Source: Tychonema litorale BBK16 (GTDB lineage: Bacteria > Cyanobacteriota > Cyanobacteriia > Cyanobacteriales > Microcoleaceae). From it: DNA of 39,916 nt. The translations under genes were made by a program, and so were the position numbers. The notes under the pieces were generated by a model. That model was not told the DNA's origin. It ran no database searches and was given only the letters and a program-made list of their open reading frames with translations. This document shows positions 1 through 7,553 of the stretch, in pieces. The DNA lies in NCBI RefSeq assembly GCF_021648855.1, contig NZ_JAKJHX010000017.1, forward strand, positions 20,283 through 60,198, read 5' to 3'. Position 1 is the first letter of the stretch, and each line of letters begins with the position of its first letter.

Positions 1-132
1 TTGGCTCCCCCTCTTACCAAGGGGGGGCTGGACTTGGCTCCCCCCCTTACCAAGGAGGGGCTGGACTTGGCTCCCCCTCTTACCAAGGGGGGGCTGGACT
101 TGGCTCCCCCCCTTACCAAGGGGGGGCTGGGG
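1..132. repeat. 33-bp tandem repeat, four units, open in frame with the kinase gene
   Basis: Four head-to-tail units of exactly 33 bp start at 1, 34, 67 and 100. Each has a C-run, TTACCAA and a G-run, so each unit can fold into a hairpin. Units differ by only a few bases, mostly in the homopolymer runs. Because 33 is a multiple of three, the frame used by the downstream kinase stays open through all units and encodes an 11-residue peptide of the type LGSPPYQGGAG. The array runs directly into kinase coding sequence. Confidence 0.9.
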
Positions 133-149
133 GGGGTTCCCCTGGAACA

Positions 150-1907
150 GTGGGAGTCATACAGGAACATGAAGTAATTTGTATATTGCAAGAAATTCTC
201 GAAATTCTCGACTTTGTACATCAGCAAAATGTCATCCATCGCGATGTCAATCCCCGCAACATCCTCCGCAGAAATCAAGATAAAAAATTAGTTTTAATAG
301 ACTTCGGTGCAGTCAAAGAAATTACTACTCAAATTACCAATCCTCAGCCCAAAAATAGCTTGAGTGTGAGCATTGGTACTCCCGGTTATATGCCTAGCGA
401 ACAAGCTCACGGCAACCCAAAACTCAGCAGTGATATCTATGCTACAGGTACGATCGCAATTCAATATCTCACGGGCATAACTCCCCACCAATTACCAAAA
501 GATCCTGATACAGAAGAGATAATTTGGCAGGACAAAACATCAGTTAGTCCTGAATTTGCTAAAATTTTAGATAAAATGGTGCGGTACGATTTTCGGCAGC
601 GTTATTCTAGTGCTAGCGAAGCTTTACAAGCTATTAAAGAGTTGAAAAATGCTTTTTCTGGTACTGTTCCTGTATTGTCTCCTGTGGTTACTCCGAAGCG
701 GCAACTTAAATCCCGAAAAAAACTGTATTTTAAAATATTGTCGATCGCTAGTTTAATTAGTATCAGTATTGTAGCATCGATTTATGCTGTTCACAGCCTG
801 AATTCAGCTAATGCCACGGAGTTGCACAAGCGCGGTAATACTCTTTACAATTTAAACCGATTCAAGGAAGCTTTGGAAAATTACGATCGCGCAATTAATC
901 TCAAACCAGACTACGCGGAAGTTTGGCAGGAAAAAGCTAAGACTTTGTACGAGTTGAAACAATATGGAGAATCGCAGTCAGCCTATGACAAAGCCATAGA
1001 ATTAAATCCAGAATACTTAGAAGCTTGGACAGGACGCGGTTATGCTTTGGATAAATTGCAACAGTCTGAAAAGGCGATCGCATCTTTTGACAACGCTTTG
1101 AAAATTCAGCCAGACTATCCTCCAGCGTGGCAAGGAAAAGGTGATGCTCTCTTAAATTCTCAGCGCTACGAAGAAGCGATCGCCTCTTACGAAAAAGCGG
1201 TAAAGGTTCAGCCCAATTTGTACCAGGCTTGGTACAATCAGGGACAAGCTTACCAAAATTTAAAGCAGTATGAACAAGCTGTACAATCCTATCAAAAAAC
1301 AGTTGAAATCAAATCAGATAACCCTGAAGCATGGTATAATTTGGGTAATGTTTTTTTAGAATTGAACAAAAATCCAGAAGCCTTAGAAGCTTACGAAAAA
1401 GCGGTCCGGTTCCAACCAAAATTTTACCAAGGGTGGTACAGTAAAGGTATCGCTTTGCTGAAGATGCGGAGGCATGAAGAAGCAGTTACAGCTTACGAAA
1501 AAGCTGTTAAATTAAAACCTGATTATTATCAAGCTTGGTACAATTTAGGCTGGTCGTACCACGAGTTACGCAGATATGAACAAGCGATTGAATGTTACAG
1601 CAAAGCCCTAGATTTGAACCCGAAAGAATTTCAAGCTTGGTACAATAGAGGTAATGCACAGTATAATGTGAAGCGGTATGAAGATGCGATCGCGTCTTAC
1701 AACGAAGCTGTCTATGTCAAACCAGACTACTCCGAAGCCTGGTATAGTCGCGGCAATGCACTGGTGGCGGTAAAAAGATACCAAGATGCGATCGAATCCT
1801 ATGACAAAGCACTTCGCTATAAACTGGATTATGGAGCAGCGATGGAAGCAAAAAAGCGGGCTGAAAGTCAGCTAGAAGACAGTCAGCCACAGCTTAAACA
1901 ACAATAA
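150..1907 (+). CDS. Ser/Thr protein kinase with TPR repeats, N-terminal lobe missing from window
   Basis: The product has a kinase C-lobe (about residues 1-170), one membrane helix (about 190-212) and about ten 34-residue TPR units (about 220 to the end), a common cyanobacterial membrane-kinase layout. Visible motifs are HRDVNPRN (30-37), DFG (51-53) and a GTPGYMPSEQ activation-segment end. The ATP-binding N-lobe (glycine loop, VAIK lysine) is absent. The GTG at 150 is only the first usable start: the frame is open back to base 3 through the 33-bp repeat, so the true start may lie left of the window, with the repeat inserted in the kinase domain, or the gene may be a 5'-truncated remnant. The catalytic-loop lysine of HRDxKxxN is Asn34 here. 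It ends 9 bp before a convergent gene. Kinase-TPR identity is sure; activity is doubtful. Confidence 0.85.
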   Translation: MGVIQEHEVICILQEILEILDFVHQQNVIHRDVNPRNILRRNQDKKLVLIDFGAVKEITTQITNPQPKNSLSVSIGTPGYMPSEQAHGNPKLSSDIYATGTIAIQYLTGITPHQLPKDPDTEEIIWQDKTSVSPEFAKILDKMVRYDFRQRYSSASEALQAIKELKNAFSGTVPVLSPVVTPKRQLKSRKKLYFKILSIASLISISIVASIYAVHSLNSANATELHKRGNTLYNLNRFKEALENYDRAINLKPDYAEVWQEKAKTLYELKQYGESQSAYDKAIELNPEYLEAWTGRGYALDKLQQSEKAIASFDNALKIQPDYPPAWQGKGDALLNSQRYEEAIASYEKAVKVQPNLYQAWYNQGQAYQNLKQYEQAVQSYQKTVEIKSDNPEAWYNLGNVFLELNKNPEALEAYEKAVRFQPKFYQGWYSKGIALLKMRRHEEAVTAYEKAVKLKPDYYQAWYNLGWSYHELRRYEQAIECYSKALDLNPKEFQAWYNRGNAQYNVKRYEDAIASYNEAVYVKPDYSEAWYSRGNALVAVKRYQDAIESYDKALRYKLDYGAAMEAKKRAESQLEDSQPQLKQQ

Positions 1908-1916
1908 TTCTCACTT

Positions 1917-2636
1917 TTACCGAACAGCAGGAGAAATTAGGGTGACACGCCGACTATCTACCAACATTGGCCAAAAACCTCGATCGCTCAATGTCTTTAC
2001 CGCAGCAGTAGCAGCGTTTTGATCCGTGGTATAAACGACAAATAAAAAAGGACGTTGTCCGTAAGAAGCTAAGCCTACTTGTGCCCCTAATACTTGCCTA
2101 ACTTGGGCCGCCAATTCTGGTTGGTTGAAATAATCGACTAACACAGCATAGCCAGGGCCCAGAGGTTGGGGATTAAAGGCGAGACTACCATTGCCTGAAT
2201 TAGTAGCTGGTTGAGGGTTGTAGACTGGCAAATCTTGGGTGATTGATGCTGAGGGCGATCGGGCCACATAAGCCGGCAATCCAACAACATCTTGGATATA
2301 TTTAACCCAATCCCCAGCGATTTGCGAACTACGAAAACCGCCAACTCGCGTTACCGTATCATCGATATATCGGCAAACTGTATTGTTAGTATTTCCAGGA
2401 AAAGAACGTTTTACTATTTCTTGCTGTTCAGGGGTTTTGGTAACAATTAACAGTAGATATTCGTCTGACTGGGGCGGTTGGCAAATCGGTTGAGCTTTCA
2501 CGGGACTCGATGGAATTATCAAGGCAAAAATTGCGATCGAGCTAGCAGAAAAAAGAGGTAAAGCAACAATAAAATTGTATAATTTACTCTTGATGTCTGC
2601 TAGCTTTACTGTCGATGTTTTTGCTAATTTGTTCAT
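1917..2636 (-). CDS. Secreted SPOR-like hypothetical protein
   Basis: 239 residues. A hydrophobic stretch (about 22-46) ending in a PVKAQP-type cleavage region suggests a Sec signal peptide and a periplasmic location. The mature part has two alpha/beta segments; the second (about 160-239) resembles the SPOR fold that binds denuded peptidoglycan, but I see no firm signature, so function is inferred weakly. The ATG overlaps the stop of ycf54 in an ATGA arrangement (2633-2636), so translation is probably coupled. Comparable conserved proteins are annotated only as hypothetical or SPOR-domain in cyanobacteria. Confidence 0.75.
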   Translation of the reverse strand: MNKLAKTSTVKLADIKSKLYNFIVALPLFSASSIAIFALIIPSSPVKAQPICQPPQSDEYLLLIVTKTPEQQEIVKRSFPGNTNNTVCRYIDDTVTRVGGFRSSQIAGDWVKYIQDVVGLPAYVARSPSASITQDLPVYNPQPATNSGNGSLAFNPQPLGPGYAVLVDYFNQPELAAQVRQVLGAQVGLASYGQRPFLFVVYTTDQNAATAAVKTLSDRGFWPMLVDSRRVTLISPAVR

Positions 2637-2959
2637 GCTAACTGTAAGGATGCTAAGGCATCGGGGATAGTTTCTGAAGGTGCTTGAAATTCACCTGTCA
2701 GTACATATTCTAATCGCAGTTTTAACCAAGTGATGAATTTGGGATCGGTGGAAATAATCGCGACTGAGGGCTGAGGACATTTTGCCTTAACTTGGGCCAT
2801 GGCTGGTGCTTCTACGAAAGCTGGCTGTTTAACTAACCAGAAGTCTATTTGTTTTTCTTGTTCTTGGTAGTTGCGAGTTCTTTCTTTGAATACTTCATCT
2901 AGGTCTTCTTCTTCTAGTAAAAAGCGTTGACTGGCTAAAACATAGTAGTAGGTTGACAT
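2633..2959 (-). CDS. ycf54: Ycf54, Mg-protoporphyrin monomethyl ester cyclase accessory protein
   Basis: From the ATG at 2959 the protein is 108 residues and begins MSTYYYVLASQRF, the conserved Ycf54 start. Other hallmark segments are RTRNYQEQEKQIDFWLVKQP, AKCPQPSVAIISTD and FITWLKLRLEYVLTGEF. Ycf54 is needed for the oxidative cyclase (AcsF/CycI) that forms ring E of chlorophyll; it occurs in cyanobacteria and chloroplasts and acts at the membrane-bound cyclase complex. An in-frame ATG at 3010 would add 17 residues rich in Thr and Asn; I prefer 2959 because family homology starts there. It is first in a two-gene unit with the SPOR-like gene (4-base overlap). Confidence 0.9.
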   Translation of the reverse strand: MSTYYYVLASQRFLLEEEDLDEVFKERTRNYQEQEKQIDFWLVKQPAFVEAPAMAQVKAKCPQPSVAIISTDPKFITWLKLRLEYVLTGEFQAPSETIPDALASLQLA

Positions 2960-3210
2960 TTTCTTGGTTGTTGTGGGGTTATTGGTTGTGACTGTCGCCA
3001 ATACCGTCATTTTTGCTGAGGTAGGGGCGATTTGCTGAGTCGAATCTGAGAAACTCTCAACTCTTGTGCCGTTTACTTTACCTTATTTGTTGTCATTTTG
3101 GGTAGGTGCAGAACTACTTAAAGGATAAATATTATAAAATTTACTAACTGTGATATAATTTGACAAAATTTTAACACTCGTCTTTGCTCAAACTTTAGAG
3201 AGCCTTTGGT

Positions 3211-3327
3211 GAAGGAGGACACGGCAGTGCCATTTCCCTACTTCTAAATAATGATGAGGAAGGAGGACACGGGAGTGCCGTTTCCCTACCGCGATTAATT
3301 GTAGGGACACAACACTGCTGTGTCCTG
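3211..3327. repeat. Dispersed palindromic repeats of the ACGGCACTGCCGT family
   Basis: The 332-base space between moxR and ycf54 contains three degenerate copies: GGACACGGCAGTGCCATTTC, GGACACGGGAGTGCCGTTTC, and an inverted GTAGGGACACAACACTGCTG. The same family recurs near 7620-7665, 13175, 23265-23325, 25498 and 39740-39810. The other part (3011-3210) is AT-rich and holds no gene I can support; the ycf54 promoter should be there. Confidence 0.75.
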
Positions 3328-3342
3328 AAGGTGGGTAACTTT

Positions 3343-4251
3343 TTAAGGAATAGTAACTTCTCGTAATAATCTGTCAACAATTGTCTTTGCTCTCCTTCCC
3401 CCCGCTGGAATCAACCGATGAGAAAGTACGTGGGGAGCCAAATATTTCACATCATCAGGAAGCGCATAATCTCGCCCTGAAATAAATGCTAAAGCTTGGG
3501 AAGCACGATGCAAAGATACGGCACCTCGTGGACTCACTCCCAGAGTGATTTCCTCATCTTCGCGAGTCGATCGCACCAAATTCACAATATACTGCTTCAA
3601 ATGCCCTTCCACCTTGACAGCCGCGCACAAACGGCGCAACTCCTGCACCTCTTCCAAGGAAATACAAGGCTGCAAATCCTCCACTGCAAAACTATCAGAA
3701 AGCCTCTCCAACATTTGTAACTCTTCTAACTCCCCAGGATAGCCCAAAGTCAAAGACAGAGTGAAGCGATCCATTTGTGCTTCTGGTAGCGGAAAAGTGC
3801 CTTGATATTCGATCGGGTTTTGAGTCGCAATTACAAAAAATGGTGTGGGTACAGTCCGAGAAACCCCGTCCACTGTCACTTGCTTTTCTTCCATCACTTC
3901 CAGCAAAGCCGACTGAGTACGCGGTGTCGCCCGATTAATTTCATCGGCTAGCAACACATTGGCAAACACTGGGCCGGGCAAAAACTCAAACTTCCCGCTG
4001 CTAGGATTCCAAATATTAGTACCGGTAATATCTGTTGGCAACAAATCGGGAGTACACTGAATACGCTGAAACTTGCCATCAATCGATCGCGCCAAAGACT
4101 TCGCCAACAGCGTTTTTCCCACACCAGGCACATCCTCCAACAGGGCGTGTCCCCCCGAAAGTAGGGCTACAATCACCAAGCGAATCGCATCCGCCTTACC
4201 AACAATAGTCTTGCCTAGATTTTGCTTCAGCCGATCGATGTTTTCTCTCAT
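3343..4251 (-). CDS. MoxR-family AAA+ ATPase
   Basis: 302 residues. Walker A EDVPGVGKT (39-47), Walker B VLLADEINRA with D103-E104, sensor-1 region FFVIATQNPIEYQGTFPLPEAQMDRF, and the C-terminal GVSPRGAVSLHRASQA helix are the AAA_3/MoxR pattern. These cytosolic ATPases act as chaperones in maturation of metalloenzymes or surface complexes, usually beside DUF58 and VWA-domain genes. No such partner is adjacent here; both flanks are repeat-filled spaces, so this copy looks solitary. The start at 4251 gives the usual MRENIDRLKQNLGK beginning. Confidence 0.93.
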   Translation of the reverse strand: MRENIDRLKQNLGKTIVGKADAIRLVIVALLSGGHALLEDVPGVGKTLLAKSLARSIDGKFQRIQCTPDLLPTDITGTNIWNPSSGKFEFLPGPVFANVLLADEINRATPRTQSALLEVMEEKQVTVDGVSRTVPTPFFVIATQNPIEYQGTFPLPEAQMDRFTLSLTLGYPGELEELQMLERLSDSFAVEDLQPCISLEEVQELRRLCAAVKVEGHLKQYIVNLVRSTREDEEITLGVSPRGAVSLHRASQALAFISGRDYALPDDVKYLAPHVLSHRLIPAGGRRAKTIVDRLLREVTIP

Positions 4252-4372
4252 GTCCCTGATTATTAATTGTTAATTACTGATATCATTCTAGAGTGCGGGT
4301 TTGTTTAAACTATTTACAGCCTTTAAAGTTATTGGCGAACCCGCTCCTTGTATCTTAAAAGAGTGAGTCAGT

Positions 4373-4481
4373 CGATCGCCACGTCATTAATTCGATCATA
4401 CCGACAATCAGGCGATCGTCATGTCATCGATTCGATCATACCGACAATCAGGCGATCGTCATGTCATTGATTCGATCATAC
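4373..4481. repeat. 40-bp tandem repeat, 2.7 units
   Basis: Units start at 4373, 4413 and 4453; each is 40 bp, begins CGATCG and contains TTCGATCATACCGACAATCA. The third unit stops at GATCATAC, exactly where the 121-bp mobile element begins. Confidence 0.85.
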
Positions 4482-4602
4482 TGAGATCTTGCACCACTCC
4501 CAATTAGCCTTTTATGGACGGGCAGGATGCCCATCCCACAAGAAAATTCACTTTTTGTGGAACGGGCTTCTAGCCCGTTGCTGACATTGGTGCAAGATTT
4601 CA
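4482..4602. mobile_element. 121-bp MITE-like element, copy 1
   Basis: The ends are inverted repeats: TGAGATCTTGCACCA (4482-4496) and TGGTGCAAGATTTCA (4588-4602), 14/15 complementary. The element is flanked by GATCATAC (4474-4481) and GATCATAA (4603-4610), an 8-bp target duplication with one change. Inside are two further hairpins, GGGCAGGATGCCC and ACGGGCTTCTAGCCCGT, and a CCACAA/TTGTGG pair. No ORF is inside, so it must be moved in trans. A second copy of the same length is at 25367-25487. Confidence 0.88.
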
Positions 4603-4618
4603 GATCATAAGCTGTGGA

Positions 4619-4724
4619 GCATTTAAACCACTAACGAGGCCTGTAGGGTGCGTCAGTCGTGAACAGTGACTAGGCAAGGGAAACGAGAAAGGGCTGACGC
4701 ACCCTACAATACTATTTTAAATGC
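4619..4724. repeat. Nested inverted repeat, TGTAGGGTGCGTC family, copy 1
   Basis: Perfect 15-bp arms TGTAGGGTGCGTCAG (4642-4656) and CTGACGCACCCTACA (4694-4708) lie inside outer arms GCATTTAAA (4619-4627) and TTTAAATGC (4716-4724). A related copy lies just downstream of dnaK. The remaining space up to znuA (4725-4901) shows no supported gene. Confidence 0.8.
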
Positions 4725-4901
4725 GTAACAGCTTACCGTACAACATCGTCAGTTTAGGTGATCCGTCCTCTTCTTGCAATAGAGGCATTATCTGGATTTC
4801 GTCCTGCATCTGTCCGCAAAATGAGGTTGTGGAGGTTGGCAAGGAGAATTGCGCTAAGGTGCAGTTGCGATCGGGTTATTATCCAGTTACCAGTTCCTTC
4901 A

Positions 4902-5870
4902 TCAAGGTTTAAAAGGAGTATATTTACCACCCAAACCTTCGACAATTGTCCGCGTATTCGCAACCAGCATTTTCTGATAACTATCAGCCTCACTTCCCGG
5001 TTCTCCCAAACCATCGGCAAATAATTCTCGCGGTGAAACTTTCACCTTGGCTTCCTTTGCCACGGCCTCAATTAATTTAGGATTAATCGTAGATTCGGCA
5101 AAAATTGTCGGCACTCCAGAAGCCTTAATTTCTCTCACTAATTGAGCCACCCGCGTTGGTGTTGGCGCTTCATCGGTACTAATACCTTCCAAGGCTCCTA
5201 CTACTGGAATTCCGTAAGCTTTTGAGTAGTAATTAAAAGCATCATGAGTAGTAACAAGCTTGCGCTGTTTCGCCGGAATTGTGGCAACTTCTGATTTAAT
5301 CCATGTATCTAGTTTTGTCAGATTTGACGTGATTTGTTGAGTTTTGGCATTATAAGCAGATGCTTGGTTTGGCAAAACCTTACCGAGTTGAGTGTTAATA
5401 ACTTTTGCCATAGCCATGCCATTTTTAGCATCGTGCCAAATGTGCGGATCTGAAACTTTTTTGCCGTCTTCTTCAAACTCTAGTGCTTTGGGTACTCCTG
5501 CTTCACCGACAGCAATTTTCACTGATTTATTGGAACTTGCTTTAATTAATCGAATTAAACTCGGTTCAAAATCATAGCCGCTGTATAAAATTAATTTTGC
5601 TTGCTCAATTGCTTTGCGATCGTCCGGTTTTGGGGTGTAAACGTGGGGGTCTGAACCTGCATCTATCAAGCATTTGAGGTCAATCGTATTGCCAGCTATT
5701 TCCTTCGCTAAACCGCAAATAACTGTAGACGTTGCCACAACTTGTGGACGACTTTGGGCGACAATCTGATTTTTAGTCGTCTGTGAGAAAGTTGACTCCG
5801 CGCTACTCGATCCAGCAGCCATCATCAAGCCAAATACAGCAAGGCTTTTGAGGTTAAATTTTTGTAACAT
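4902..5870 (-). CDS. znuA: Metal (zinc-type) ABC transporter substrate-binding protein
   Basis: 322 residues, cluster A-I (TroA/ZnuA) binding protein, exported by an N-terminal signal peptide (about 1-24). Predicted ligands: H76 (DPHVY), H143 (DPHIW), H209 (TTHDAFNYYSKAYG) and D286 (ELFADGLGE). The third ligand is His as in ZnuA and TroA, not the Glu of MntC/PsaA, so zinc is favoured over manganese. The His-rich loop of many ZnuA proteins is absent (EFEEDGKKVSDP instead), so Mn cannot be excluded. The start has a clear AAGGA five bases upstream. It is transcribed away from its partners znuC and znuB across a 48-bp space with a Fur/Zur-type palindrome. Confidence 0.9.
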   Translation of the reverse strand: MLQKFNLKSLAVFGLMMAAGSSSAESTFSQTTKNQIVAQSRPQVVATSTVICGLAKEIAGNTIDLKCLIDAGSDPHVYTPKPDDRKAIEQAKLILYSGYDFEPSLIRLIKASSNKSVKIAVGEAGVPKALEFEEDGKKVSDPHIWHDAKNGMAMAKVINTQLGKVLPNQASAYNAKTQQITSNLTKLDTWIKSEVATIPAKQRKLVTTHDAFNYYSKAYGIPVVGALEGISTDEAPTPTRVAQLVREIKASGVPTIFAESTINPKLIEAVAKEAKVKVSPRELFADGLGEPGSEADSYQKMLVANTRTIVEGLGGKYTPFKP

Positions 5871-5891
5871 TGTTTCCTTTTTGTGCTACCA

Positions 5892-5906
5892 TGAGAATCA
5901 TTCTCA
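5892..5906. promoter_or_regulatory. Fur/Zur-type operator between znuA and znuC
   Basis: TGAGAATCATTCTCA is a perfect 7-1-7 palindrome of the Fur-superfamily type. It lies 21 bp from the znuA start and 12 bp from the znuC start, so a single bound dimer could shut off both directions. Zur is the likelier regulator because of the zinc-type binding protein; this is inference. Confidence 0.8.
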
Positions 5907-5918
5907 CTTAATTTTACT

Positions 5919-6647
5919 ATGTTAGAGGTTCGGCATCTCGCTGTCAACTACCGAGGCGTTACCGCTGTTGAGGATGTCAGCTTCAGCTTGGAACCGGGGC
6001 AAATCGTGGGGGTAATAGGCCCCAACGGTGCGGGTAAAAGTACGATGGTGAAGGCGATTCTGGGTTTGATTCCGACAGAAAATGGGGTTGTGAGGTATCG
6101 CGATCGGGCAATTTCTAAGCAGCTAGGAGAAGTGGCTTATGTACCCCAGCGATCGCAGATAGACTGGGACTATCCGATTTCTGTTCAAAATGTAGTAATG
6201 ATGGCCCGCACTCGCCATACGAGTTGGTGGCGAAATCCTTCACGTCAATCCAGAGAAATTGTCAAAGCCGCCTTAGAAAGAGTCGGAATTTGGGACTTAA
6301 GAAACCGCCAAATCGGGGAGTTGTCAGGGGGACAACAACAGCGAGTATTTTTAGCTCAATCACTAGCGCAAGAAGCCGAGTTATTTTTCTTTGATGAGCC
6401 TTTTTCGGGAGTTGACAAAAAGACAGAAGCGGTACTATTTGAAGTCTTTGACGAACTGAAAGCTGAAGGTAAAATCTTGCTAGTAATTGGTCACGAATTG
6501 GGAGAAGCTTCGAGGAAGTACGATCGATTTTTATTAATTAATAAACAACTAATTGCTGATGGCGATCGGTCAGAAGTGATTACTGCTGATAATATGCAGC
6601 GTGCCTATGGCGATAGTGTAATATTGGTACAACGGGAGATTGACTAA
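5919..6647 (+). CDS. znuC: Metal ABC transporter ATP-binding protein
   Basis: 242 residues, cytoplasmic ATPase of the znu transporter. Walker A GPNGAGKS (34-41), Q-loop YVPQRS (75-80), ABC signature LSGGQ (135-139), Walker B LFFFDE (155-160) and switch His in VIGHELGEA are all present, and the length is normal for the MntA/ZnuC family. No clear ribosome site precedes the ATG. The stop overlaps the znuB start (TAATG), so the two are coupled. Confidence 0.93.
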   Translation: MLEVRHLAVNYRGVTAVEDVSFSLEPGQIVGVIGPNGAGKSTMVKAILGLIPTENGVVRYRDRAISKQLGEVAYVPQRSQIDWDYPISVQNVVMMARTRHTSWWRNPSRQSREIVKAALERVGIWDLRNRQIGELSGGQQQRVFLAQSLAQEAELFFFDEPFSGVDKKTEAVLFEVFDELKAEGKILLVIGHELGEASRKYDRFLLINKQLIADGDRSEVITADNMQRAYGDSVILVQREID

Positions 6648-7528
6648 TGTTAAATTTACTCATAGAACCCCTAGAATTTGAGTTCATGCGGAATGCGATC
6701 GCGATCGCTGTCATGCTCGGTATTCTCTGTTCCGTAGTTGGCTCTTATTTGATCGTGCAACGCATGGGATTATTGGGAGACGTGATTGCTCATGCAGTAT
6801 TGCCTGGATTGGCGATCGCCTTTTATGTAGGCATTGATATCTTTATAGGAGCATTTATTTCCGGGACGTTGAGCACCTTAATTATTGCTTGGATTCAATC
6901 ACAGTCCCGCGTCAAAGTCGATGTCGCAATGGCGCTAGTTTTCTCCGGCTTTTTAGCATTAGGAATCATGCTAATTACCCTACTAAAAAGCAAACTAGAT
7001 TTACATCATTTCTTGTTCGGAGATATCTTAGGAGTTACAGTTGACGATGTGTGGCGGACTTTAGGAATTTCCATATTTGTCCTAATTTTTGTCAAAATCT
7101 TTTATAAAGAACTGCTATTTTACACCTTTAATCCCCTCGGCGCACAAGCAATAGGATTGCCAGTAAATTTAATTCACGTCGGGTTAATTTCCGCAATCAC
7201 CCTGACGATTATTGCCAGTATGCAAGCAGTAGGCGTTGTGTTAGTGGTTTCGCTGCTGATTGGGCCGAGTATCACTGCCTATTTATTAGTTAAAGAATTG
7301 CACCAGATGATGGGCTTGGGAGCAATCGTGGGTATGATTAGCAGTGTGTCTGGGATGTATATTAGTTATTACTTAAATGTGCCTTCTGGTGCAGCAATTG
7401 TGTTAGTTGTGACTGGGTTATTTGTAGTAGCATTACTCTTTAGTCCGTCTCAGGGAATTTTGACTCGGCCGTCCATGTCGAGTCGTAGAGGTAAGATTTT
7501 GCAGCAGTTGAAACAACTGGGGCGCTAA
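6647..7528 (+). CDS. znuB: Metal ABC transporter permease
   Basis: 293 residues, ABC-3 family (ZnuB/MntB/TroC) inner-membrane permease with about eight hydrophobic helices. Family landmarks are LGDVIAHAVLPGLAIAFYVG near residue 45 and GVVLVVSLLIGPSITAYLL near residue 195. It overlaps the end of znuC by one base and presumably dimerises to form the metal channel fed by ZnuA. The C-terminus is polar and cytoplasmic. Confidence 0.93.
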   Translation: MLNLLIEPLEFEFMRNAIAIAVMLGILCSVVGSYLIVQRMGLLGDVIAHAVLPGLAIAFYVGIDIFIGAFISGTLSTLIIAWIQSQSRVKVDVAMALVFSGFLALGIMLITLLKSKLDLHHFLFGDILGVTVDDVWRTLGISIFVLIFVKIFYKELLFYTFNPLGAQAIGLPVNLIHVGLISAITLTIIASMQAVGVVLVVSLLIGPSITAYLLVKELHQMMGLGAIVGMISSVSGMYISYYLNVPSGAAIVLVVTGLFVVALLFSPSQGILTRPSMSSRRGKILQQLKQLGR

Positions 7529-7553
7529 GATTATCACAGAATACGGGGGGCTT

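Noticed and set aside
1..132. CRISPR array
   Set aside because: The 33-bp units are directly contiguous with no unique spacers and no cas genes are near.
4373..4481. CRISPR array or replication iterons
   Set aside because: Only 2.7 contiguous 40-bp units, no spacers, and no dnaA, dnaN or plasmid replication gene in the window.
4902..5870. Manganese-binding MntC
   Set aside because: The third metal ligand is His (TTHDAF), as in ZnuA/TroA, and not the Glu of the MntC/PsaA type (SEGAF); Mn remains possible but is not preferred.
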